NCBI GenBank assembly: GCA_030549495.1
Contig: JAUIRK010000097.1
Coordinates: 1,551,001-1,615,000 of the forward strand
From: Nectonema munidae
Taxonomy: Eukaryota; Nematomorpha; Nectonematoida; Nectonematidae
DNA: 64,000 nucleotides
Reading direction: 5' to 3'
A program made the position numbers and the translations under genes. The notes below the pieces were generated by a model. It was given only the letters and a program-made list of their open reading frames with translations. It ran no database searches and had not been told where the DNA came from. Shown piece after piece: positions 23,461 to 34,800 of the stretch. Each line of letters begins with the position of its first letter. The stretch's first letter is position 1.

Positions 23461-23850
23461 GCAACCGTGCTTGTTCTTAATTAGTTATAGTGGAATAGAA
23501 GATATGAAAGCAAACGAAAAGGGGAGATAAGTTCTTTTATTTGCTGGACTTTACAAATGTAAGGAAAAAGTATCAATATTTTGGCCCATACGGCTTTTTT
23601 CAAGATTCAACTTAAAAAGCAGTTATAAAGCTAAAAAGTGATATTGATTAATGATGTAATATGTTAGGAGAAATATATATGTTGTGAATATGAGAGAGGA
23701 TAAATGAAAATGTATGCATATTGCATACTTGAAATAAAGAGAGCTGAAGAAAGAATGAAAAGGAAAAATCGTAATTAGTCAGTTAGGTAGTCTAACTAAA
23801 CTGTTTAACTTTGTAAAGGAGAGGCACACATCCGTAACAAGGGGATTGGT

Positions 23851-23942
23851 AGGATGATCAGTGATCATCCTCACCATCGATAATCCTAACCGATGGTAGA
23901 GATATAAATATTTATATATTATCAGAGGTCTGGCAAGACCTC
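23851..23942. repeat. Four consecutive hairpins in 92 bp
   Basis: In order: AGGATGATCA-G-TGATCATCCT (23851-23871, 10-bp arms); ACCATCG/CGATGGT (23873-23879 with 23891-23897); the perfect palindrome ATATAAATATTTATAT (23902-23917); and GAGGTCT-GGCA-AGACCTC (23925-23942, 7-bp arms, 4-nt loop). No transposase or target duplication was found around them. It could be a structured RNA, a fold-back element or a protein-binding array. Confidence 0.85.
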
Positions 23943-23949
23943 CGGGAGA

Positions 23950-25800
23950 TTTAATATTTATGAATAAAAATAAAAATATGACTTTGCTTAAAAAAAGGTA
24001 ATAATTTCATAAAATTATATACAAAATGAATACACTGACGTTAAATTTTTGAATAAATACAATTAAAAATGTTTTCCCCCTTTCTCTCTGAATAAAGTCA
24101 ACAATGTGCTCTCCTGATCCAAAGTTAGAGCATGGTATCTTTTCTCAATTTTTATTGACTTCCTTTATAAACAATACGTTTTATATTACATAAGAAATCT
24201 CAATCAATAAAATGATCATCTAACAATCATATAATAATAATTAATGTCTGTGAAAGAAAGAAGTTAATTATAAAGTGCTGACAATCATGAAGATGGGATA
24301 CTTTTGTAATGTTATGAATCATACTATATTTCCTAGAAACTATTCCTGTAAAGTCGCTAAAAATCTACATAATTTTCAACTTTGCTCCTCCAATTTATAA
24401 ATTCCTCCACTCCAACGCGATCCTTTTAAACTTAAGCAATATTATTTTTGAAAGAATTTATTATTTTCAATTTTTAGCGAAATTCTCCTGACAAAGGGCA
24501 TTCTCCTAAACTGAAATACATCCTGCAAAATAAGCATTCATCGTTTCTTCTAGAACTACAACTCTCCAAGTATATGTTATTCACTTTTTCAATTTTACGA
24601 TTCATGATGTGCATTCTTTTCTTTACTTTTTGTCGCGCTGTAAACCTTTCACGCATTGCTTTTCGAAGATGAATGAATCCCTTACTTTTCTTTTTCAATG
24701 GATTCTCATAAAACTTTGAAACATGCGATTTTTGTTTCGTTTTTCACTTGCATCTAAAGATTGTTAACTTACTTTGAAAGAATATGCTGAATACTTTATA
24801 TATATATTATTAAAAAGTTAGGAAATAAAATTATAATCAAGTAAAATAAGCTATTTTGCTCATTTTAAAGCATTATTTCCCTCTAATCTTGTATAATGAA
24901 AGGAAAAATAGTTAGCGTTTTCTAGGAATTTAGCTAAAATAAGCTTATCTTGGCCTTTGCTTCTATATCTCAAAAGCCTGAGTTAAAAATTATGGTATTC
25001 ATCGCTTTCCAACTTGTAATTCTAGACAAACCGTACAAATTTCGCTTTTCTAATGGAAACACTCCACGATATCTTCTCAAGAAAATGATAAAAAAAACGA
25101 TGTCACCCATGTCCCCCACCAACAAAATCATCAAAAAGACCTTTGCAAGCGTCCATCATTTTGAATTCTTCAAGGCATAGTTTTCATTGCTTGTGTCAAA
25201 ATATATGATCACTGGAGTTTTGGGCGATGGTAGTAAGCGCTATAGGTGTGGATGTCTAGGTCAACACCTAGAATACCAATTCGTTCCTCTAATACTTATA
25301 TACTAACTCATCACGTATCAGTCACGCATATACTGTGACATCCTACCTTGAAGAATAAAGCGACAGTATGGCATTATCCTAAAATCTAACTGAGATTCAT
25401 AAGTATAACGTGCATTTAAGTTTAAACTTCTTAGTCTAAAATATTATATGTATGGCCTATTGACTTTAAGGATACGTTATTAAGAAAAATAGGAAGACAA
25501 CTGTAGGTATCATTATAACATATTAAAGACTATAATATTTGTTTTTCATTTTCATTAATGATATCTTAATACAAATAAACTGTGTCTTCTAGGCGATCCG
25601 CTCCTCTTGTTAAAATTTATTTGTTTAAATGATTTACTCCAAACATTTGTTCAAACGTTTGTAATGATTTAGTTTTTTCAATATACTTTCGTGAACTATT
25701 GGCATTGATTTTTTTTTGTTTTTTCATGGTTTTTCTTTAACAAGTATTTCAATTTATACATGTATTATTGATTTTAATCAAAGAATTTTATATATATTTT
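23950..25800. other. AT-rich spacer upstream of first recognised ADAM exon
   Basis: I looked for the missing 5' ADAM exon (which must end in phase 2) and found none. A 76-codon stretch at 24950-25180 and a minus-strand stretch at 24474-24698 show no recognisable content. Confidence 0.4.
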
Positions 25801-25803
25801 CAG

Positions 25804-25891
25804 ATTACTCTTTTCAGACAGATATGTTGAAAGGATCTTTTTGGCCTCAAGTAATGAATCTGATAAACGCGGAGAACGCACCATTATTAAG
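25804..25891 (+). CDS. ADAM exon: prodomain part 1
   Basis: Acceptor TTTTCAG and donor GTAATT. It starts with one base completing a codon, then reads [20 protein letters not shown] and on to IIK, ending in phase 0. LL-x(2)-D-x-VE resembles the ADAM prodomain segment after the first beta strands. It joins in phase to the exon at 30413. Confidence 0.75.
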
Positions 25892-28800
25892 GTAATTTAT
25901 TTTGTGCTATTTGTTCAAGAGATGCTATGCTTTGCGACTAACTCTTTTCAAATCATCAGTCGTGACTCGCGAGCCTACTTTGATTTAGCTTGGAATAAAA
26001 ATTTTAAATTTTATAAATCGAAAAGATATTAAATAGAAATTTCATCAAATTTGTATTTCTTCTTATGAACAACAAAAATGAAGTTTCTTGGTTCACTTTT
26101 GATGTGAATTCATGAAAATTTTTCTTTGTATGTTTAATAACTTTTTAAAAATTAATTCAATTTTTTGAAACTTTCAAACAAGGTTTTCTTGGTCTATATT
26201 AACAGCTATGTAAAGTTTGGTGAGTTTACATTTCGTCGAAAAAAAGTTATAAGCGCTCAAAATTTTTTACATGAACGTATATATAGTCACTTTTGCTTCT
26301 GAAGCATAGGAAATGCCTTCGAAGCTTTGCCAAGCTATCGATGAAGCCCTATGGGTATGTGTGATTAACTGAATTTACAGATTCATAATGACAGCAACAT
26401 AACTAAAAAATACTCAATATGTCAGAATATAGGATTGAAATTGTATAATCTTGTGTGGAAGATTTTACCTTGACTCTTCATTTTCTTTAATCTTTTTCAT
26501 GAATTTTACTTACAAAATGAAGTATCTAATAATTCAATAGGAATATTATTAAGAGTTGACTTTTTATATAAAGTATTTAAATTAAATAAATAACATATAA
26601 TTACGATGATTTCTCGTTTTTATAATTATATTATAAATTAAATTCATTTCATAAATTGTCATCCCAGATTTTCCAACCTATTGGAGTTTTGGGTAAGAAT
26701 TCTCAAGGTGCCAGAGCGTTTTACAAATGGTAAAAAAGTTTTATTATTAAACTTGTAAATATTTCTTTTATTGATATGCCTAAAATTTCCATCTTTATTA
26801 GATATTGGCTAGTTGATGTAGTCTAGGTTGCGAGCATGTCTTATGAATTTGATTCATGGCAGTTTTATATTCATCTGTTGAATTAAGGAAAGTATATTCC
26901 TTCTCCCACTATCAAAGATTCAAAATATCCTTACTTATTATCTTTAATAAATATTTTTTACAATTTTGATACTTTACTTTATCATGATAGGAAAAATATT
27001 TTAAAACTAATTTTAATAGTGTTTCATCGCATTTCAAGTCAATAAATACATTATCCTTCTACAACCAAAGAAAACCTATTTTTAAAAGGACACCCTAATA
27101 GAAAATATGAAAGTGCATGTTTGAAAGTTAAAATGTTCATCAAATAATATAAAACAAATAGACCTATAAGAGGAAAACAATAATAAAATATATATTTGAA
27201 TAATTAATGTAATGTAATTTTCAATTTTTGAACAAAATGTATCATGTTCTTTAATGGTCATAAAAAGCTGCCGAAATGAACGAATATGCTTCTTTCATTC
27301 TATTAAAATATGTATAGTATTGTATATAATGTATATATTTATATACTGTACTATACATATTTCTTCGCTACACTCTTGGATAAAGTTTATATAGGGTTTT
27401 TGCAGTCGGACGCGGTATTTAGGATAGGATAAGATGTTGCCAAAACACTTTCCAGCTTCAGTTGATATGCTTCAAAATGTAGTAAGGTAGAGGACTTTAT
27501 CTGAAAGAAAAGATAAAATGAATGGGATTGAAAATATTGGTAAAAGCTTTTAGCTCTAATGATAGAATTGTGTGGTCTGGTTTGAGGGTGGTGTTTAAGT
27601 GTTGATTCAATTGTAAGGATATGTTTGGTGAAGAGATTTTGAAGTTTGAGTGAAGTGAGTGAGTAAGTCTGAGATTCTGGTAGGTGTTATGCCTAGTGTA
27701 GCTTTTGATTTGGATTTGGAAGTTATCAATGGTTGATTGGAGGAAGGAACACTTAAAGAATAAGTGATGAGCTGTTTCTTGGGATGGACAGCTAAAGCGG
27801 CAATAAGGATCAGATGCAAATGATATGCGGTCCAGATGGGCTTTGCATGCGCGGTGTTCAGTTATCCATCTGATAAGTAGACGCGAGAAAGTAGTGTTTT
27901 GACTACTCCAAATTTTATGAAGTAGAGAGATATTAGGAAGTGGGATAAAAGAGAATAATATTTTTGTGGAGATGATTGCCACTGCTGATATAAGTTATCT
28001 ATGATTTTTTTGCGAATGAAAGAATAGACTAGATTTATTGGGTTTGAGAAAGTTTGATTTGTTTTCGCGGTTTTGGCAAGGTTTTCTGCAAAGCCATTTT
28101 CTAGGATGCTACTATGCGATGTACAGCAGAAGATCTTGATTTCAAATATTTGAGAGAGAGCGTTTCATTTTTATGCTAGATAAAAGCTTGACAGGGGAGC
28201 TCGGAGATCAAAGCGTTGATCGGTAATGAGATTTTGGCAGTCAGAAGAGAAAAGTATTTTTCTAAAGAATTGTGTAAGGTAATGAAGGTTGTTATGGATA
28301 AAGTCTAGAACTAATTTAAGGCCTTCAAGTTCGCATTTGTATATAGAAAGATATAGGTTAAGGTAAGTTGATAGAGAGATAAAGGGAATTTTCGAAGAGC
28401 CGTGATAGAAAGCTGCTGCACAAGTAGTGGTAGTTGAGCCATTACTGAAGATCGGGAGTGTAGTTAATTGAGAGTGTGAGTGAACGCTTTGATATAATTG
28501 TTGAGAGAGATTCACATACGTTGAAGCTATAAGGGATCTTGATTGATGAATCAATAAAGTTAATACTCAGATAGTGTTGAATAAATTTAATGATATAGAT
28601 TGGGTATTTATTTTTAAACATAATGAAGAGCATTATAGATTTTAGGTAGGGTTGAATGGAGGATGTGAATTAATTTTTTTATGCGAAGGTTGGTGATCAA
28701 GTCTAGGTTACCGGCTGAGCGAGGTTAAGAGATTCGGATTCACGGGCCGGCTATTTTGATGCTATAGGTGTACAGTTGTCAATAGAGATTGATATATGGT

Positions 28801-31800
28801 TGCTTACTTTTCTTATGTTCGCATGTAATTTTGTCTCATTTTCTGTACTGTTGTTAGGAAATAGTGTGTTGATGGTTGGGTGGTTGATGCTGTGTTTTGT
28901 ATCAAAACTATTGGGAAAGAAATTATGAGGAAGTTGAATATGAAGTTTTTCATTGGTACAGTTTTATTTATGATGGATCATGGGTTACTTCTGTTTGAAC
29001 TTGTAAATGTTATCCATGGTTTTATTTTCTGCTTACTTTTAATGATTTGAGTGAATGGCAAGGTTTGTTTTTGATAGAAAGGTTATTGTTTCAGAAGAAT
29101 GCTTTTTTCCTATTGTGGTCTGTGTTTTGGGGAATTGCAGATGAGGATAAAATATTATTTAGAGAAAGTGATATTGAATCTAGGTCGTTTGTGGAGGAGA
29201 TGATTGGAGGAGTTTTTGGAGGCATGATAGTGGTGTTATGAAGTGTTTTGATATTTTCTAATTCAGAAATATAGTCTGGGCATGAGTGAGATGGAGAGTT
29301 GTGGTTTTGTTTGCAATTAAAACATGAACGTTTGTTCGGGTTATTTTTAAATAGACATTCTGTTAAAGAATGCCCGCGATGACCACAGTGGTCACAATTT
29401 GTTGATTCCAATTTGCAGTATGTAGAGCGATGCCCATGTTTTTGACAGTTAGATGGGTTGTAAGACTAGTATAATTGACAATGCTTTTTGATGTATGTAA
29501 AAAGTATTTACATATTTCGGGAATCGAAGGTACTAAACGCGCAGTATGGGAATAGGTGCCTGGATTTTTTTAAGGCGGTTGATGGGCACAGTGTTTGGGA
29601 ATTTTGTTTTCTTCCGTTAATTGTGCTTGGAGGTTGTTAATATCGATAGAATTCGAAATACTACATAAGATGATTCGTGGTTTGTTTGGTGTGACATCAG
29701 TGGGATTTAAGCCTTTTTTGGTAAGAATGTTCTTTGTTAGATTTCGCTTTGATTGAGTACAGGGTCCCTGGATTTGAGCTGCGAATTTTTTTAATGAAAA
29801 GTAATTTTGTTGTTTTCGAGTGATTTAATCTTTTTTTTGAAAATTAAATTTTTCATTTTGGGTTGTTGTTTTTGGGATGGCTGTGGTAACTTTAAAAGAA
29901 AGCGATGGGGATATGTGACTTAGTTTTTCGTTTTATTTTGGGTGTGATTGTAGAAATTGTCATGGATTTTGGAGTGCATGTGAGTAGGATGTAGTTGATT
30001 TATGTGATTGAACTGTAATGATAGATTTGTCCTTCTGAGTGATTCAATTTTAGATGAGCGAGTGGTGAGAATTTCCGATTAAGATGGGATATTTAGGAGT
30101 TAAAATGGTAGCCAGATTCTAAGTATTTTAAATAATAAAAAATGCATGGAGTTGCTTTCTTTTACTTCAATCTGTAAATAAGGATTGGGTTTGAATATTT
30201 TTAATAAAGTATTTAAGTTATTTTACTTAATTTTAGGATCTAACATAGCTGGCGAAAAATATTATTAGTTTGTTTTGAGAAATTTTTATTCTACTAATAT
30301 TAACTGTGAACTACTAAAGGATATTTGTGTTTCTTAAAGATTATCAGTTTTTTTTGCTGCTATATTTACGAGTATTTTTCGTATTTTCAATAACCCTAGT
30401 TTTTGTGTTTAGGATAATGGAAAGAAAAGTGATAACTGTTTTTACCAAGGCACTTTTCATAACCTAAATGAAGATAATCTAGCTGCCATCCATATTTGTG
30501 AGCCCTTTGGAATCAAGTAGCTTCTTTCTTTATTTCAATATCTTTTATTTTACCTTATTTCAGTATTCTTCATATTTTTCTATCTTACATCAAAGACAAT
30601 CTGTAATTTTCTGTCCCCCACGATTTTCGTTAAAGGATAAGTTCGTTTCAAAAGGCTTTTCCTCCAAATTGATCTGATATCTAGGATCCCAAAATATTCT
30701 ATAAAGAAAAAGTTTTTAGGCTAAGGGCCTTATGTTTATTCATAGAAAAAGTAAAACGCTATAGAAATGTGTGTGAAAACAAACTAGGAAAAATAATTAA
30801 TAAAATATACAAAAAAAATACGACTTTTGATTCCTTTTTTTCTTCAGAGTTTGGAATTTATAAGATTACCTCAATTATATTTTATTTTTATTTTGTAAAA
30901 TGATATATTTCCGCAAATTTATGATTAAAATCAGTTTTTAAGATCCCATATGAGAAGAATAAGACAAAAAAATTTCAAAAACTTCACAAAATAAAATCGC
31001 ATGAAAAATTTTTTGAATCAAGATAAACAAAATTTCACTTCTGACTAAAACTCATTTGAATTTAATTTTTAGGGAATAATTTTATTTTCAAAATGATCTT
31101 CCATATCTCTTTAATTTTCCTGATTCCATGAAGATTCATTTTGGCTTATTCTGAATCATTTTATTATCATTTCTAATCAGGGTTGCGGATTCAGAGTCGG
31201 AGTCAGAAATTCTAAAGGGATAAGATTGTTTATTTCATAAAATTTAGAAGAATTTTTAAAGCATTTTAAGTAGCCAAAAAACAGTTAAATTTTTGTAAGC
31301 ATATGGAGTGGTCTTTCTTAAGTGAAAACCAAAAGTAAGGTTTGAATATATTTGGAGTAAGAGTTGGATTTTTGTAATAGCTTGGTGTCGAAGTCGGATA
31401 TTTTGCATCCTACTCTGCCATCCGGTTTCTAATGTATCTAGCTAAAAGTTTTAATGTACTTTTTGTCGAAAATGGAAAACGTGTTTTCACGCCTGATTGG
31501 CTTTACAAATTAGTTGGTGATCCTAATTTTTTTGCCTTTTTGTTTGACTTTAAACCCCATTTAACCATTTTCTTTTTATATAGGGGTCTTATTTTTCATA
31601 AGAATGAAGCTTTTCACATATATCCGCATTTACCTTCTATTCCATCAAATTTAAGCCATTTCCACAACATTCCTCATGTTTTAAAGTCGGATTCAAAGTC
31701 AAATTTTAATACTTTATATTCCTGTGGAGGTACTTCTCTATTTTCAAAGATTAATTCATCTAATTTCATCATTTTATTTTCTTTATTTTAGTCAAATCAA

Positions 31801-34800
31801 ATGGCTACCAAGATCAACACTTTCTTGATTTTATGAAAATGAAAAAAAGAGTAGGATTATTTTTTTTATTATTTTTAAACTTTTTTTGAATGAAATTTTT
31901 ACAATGGTTGAAAAATAATCCAGATTTTTACATTTAGTTTTAGTATTCCCTTAAAATACGCAAGTTTTAATCAAAAATCACAATAATTTGGAAGTATAAT
32001 TCCTAAATAGTCTAAGTTTTTTGTTTTATTTCACTATTTGAACGAATTTGCAGAGATATTTGAAATCCTATTCATAGAAGAAATTAGGAAAAATGTGACT
32101 AGGAATTACCACATTATCCAACAAAGAGATAAAAGGATATTAGCCAAAGCTTTTTTCTATTTGTAAGAAAGTTTTGACGCTGTTTTTTTAAAACTACGTT
32201 TGTTTTATCCAGGAATTCATAGTGAATGTATTAATCTCATTGGTATATTTATAATGTCTTTTATAAAGAAGAATTATTTATATATTAATCAAACAAATTA
32301 GAGTAAACCTATTCATTTAAAACTGAAGGAGATTTTGGAATTTAAAAATCTATATATAATATAGAAAGAGGGGCGTGAGTAGGGTTGGTTAGATGCTGGA
32401 TTCGATAACTCAAAGTCTTGGGTTCGATTCCGTATCAAGCCTGCTTTCCTCATAGTTCGATACTAGCGGCGCAACTGTGCCTTCTTGATGAAAACACCCT
32501 ATGGCTGTACTGTATGACCACGAGTGGACTGATCCACCGGTAATAATGTTACATTCAACGCACTATTTATCAATTGTTTTCATTTCTTTTGTCTCTAATA
32601 CGTATTTTTTTCAATAGATTAACTTTCTAAATGTAATCCCATATGATTGGATCCCATTCTAAGTCTTCTCAGTAAAAATTTAAGCTCCACTCCGCACCTC
32701 TGTAAAATCCAGTAAAAAGTAAAAACGAAATCTGAACGCACCCAATTTTAGAAAAGGAATTGAATAGACATATGGCATAAATACACACATATTTAATCCA
32801 ATTTATATGTACCATAATGGTGCTAGGAAAACTTGCACTAAGAAAACTCGATTTTGTAAAAGATACGCATTCTTAAATTAACATTGAATATTAGGTCTGA
32901 AATTGTAGAAAAATGATACTGTCCTCTTAAAGAGCTTCAGAACGGCAAATAAAATATATAATCCCCACTTAAGTTTAATTGAGACATAATATTTGGAATG
33001 AGCATACAAAAATAGTAAGGTATTTTATTAGAAATAAATTAAACAACTCCTTCTCCCAAATTCATTTTTGGAAAATTGGATCTCTCAGTTAGCTATACTA
33101 CAGGCCTCGGAAACTACTATATATCAATGGTTCTAATATTATTATTATTATATTGGAATTGATTTTGAATAGCTAAATGCTATTATTTTTTTTATATTTA
33201 CTAATATAGCAAATAACTACTGGCTTGAGACCTAATTTTCTGAGAGCTAGTTTTCTGCCTACCACCATAAATACAATTTTGTGAAACATAAGTCAATGAG
33301 CAATGTTACATGAAGTAGTTATAGATAAATATATTCCTCCTAATACTAATAGCATTAAAATAGAGATGTATCGGATATGCGGATTGTCCACAAATTTTTT
33401 TACATTCTTTAACATCCTCATCCGACGATCATTTTAGTTTCAACATCCGCATCCGCAATTTTCAAACATTTTGCTTTTTATACCGTAAAGTTTTTTTTTT
33501 GGAAATTTTACTTTATCCAAAATATTAATGACAAGTATTTCTTTATGATAACACATATACGTTGACATCTTCTCTCCGAATTTTTAAGAAGTATAAAACT
33601 TGCGTTTGGTTAGAATAGCAATTATGAATTTCGCATCGATATCCGCTAATAAAATTAATTCTGACATCCGCATTCGCGGATTCAAAAAATTTCACATCCG
33701 ATACATCTCCACTCCATTATTTTGGTAGAATATTTGAAATGATTGCCTTGACGTAATTACCTCCCTTTTGTTTTTGCCAAGAAACAAAATTTCTCAAATT
33801 TATATAGGAAAATGTACAAAAGGATATGCGCATAGATTTATGAAAAATTATTAATTCTTTTTATTGTATTAAATGAGGTAACTCAGACGAATACATAGGT
33901 GAACTTTTTCTAGTATAATAATGAAACGCTTGATAATGACTTACATCCTCTTAACATCCTCATCCGCGGATCATTTAGGTTTCAACATCCGCAATTTTCA
34001 CAAATTTTTTTTTCTTCTATATACTGCAAAGTTTTTTTCTTCTATATACTGCAAAGTTTTTTTTCAGAATTTTTGAATTTTTACTTTATCCAAAATATTT
34101 ATGATAAGTATTTCTTTATACATTGTCATCTTCTCTCTGAATTTTTAAGAAGTCAAAAAAACTTTTAATATAAAACTTGCGGTTACTTAGAATAGCAATT
34201 ATGATATCCGCATCCGCTAAAATATTAATTCAGACATCCGCATCCACTAGCCTTTCAAATTTGATATCCTCATTCGCGGATACAAAAAATTCCACATCCC
34301 ATACATCTCCACTTTAAAATAAGCCAATGAATAATTAACTTTTAATAATACTCAACTTTTACTAACAAATTTACTCTACGTGAAATGAATTTTATTGGAA
34401 CATATTTTTCTTGGCATTTTAATTTTAATTTCCAATTTTTTTAGATTTAATATTTCATCATTGATTCTTTCAATATTTTATGATTTTTTTCAGAAACGAA
34501 ACTCTAAAATGTTCTTCAATTACAAAAAAAGATATTTCAATATAATATTTTTGGAAAATATAAATAAAAATTTAAAAAATCTTATATCTTTCACTGTTTA
34601 TACATATTTTTTATATCTTTATTTCAACATTTTTTACATATGAAAATTATATACCTTCCCATTAGTTTACATCGCAACAAAGTTGCAGCTGTTATAACAG
34701 AATGTATAGCATTTTAGTGATTTTTTCATTAATAAGGAACTGTAGCAATTTTTTTATGTTTCAAAAAATAATTGTTAGGCTCCATCTTAGTGTATATATA

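Larger units (their letters stand above)
27497..30060 (-). mobile_element. LINE copy 2, internally deleted, in an ADAM intron
   Basis: On the minus strand from 30060 to 27497 the order is gag-like ORF1 with two CCHC knuckles, a short linker, the last residues of the reverse transcriptase, RNase H and a C-terminal zinc finger. The endonuclease and nearly all of the reverse transcriptase are missing, with the junction around 28690-28760. RNase H presence places it with I/Loa/R1-like LINEs rather than RTE. It lies antisense to the ADAM gene. Confidence 0.85.

Noticed and set aside
32053-32166. Exon-like stretch with an AG start and a good GTAAGA donor, open and basic, between ADAM prodomain exons
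   Set aside because: Its end phase does not fit the next exon, and the 59-bp exon at 31792-31850 closes the gap perfectly without it.
32371-32445. Possible functional tRNA gene (box A and box B present)
   Set aside because: Acceptor stem ends do not pair well and the sequence continues into a body shared with another copy at 14.6 kb, so it is a SINE head.
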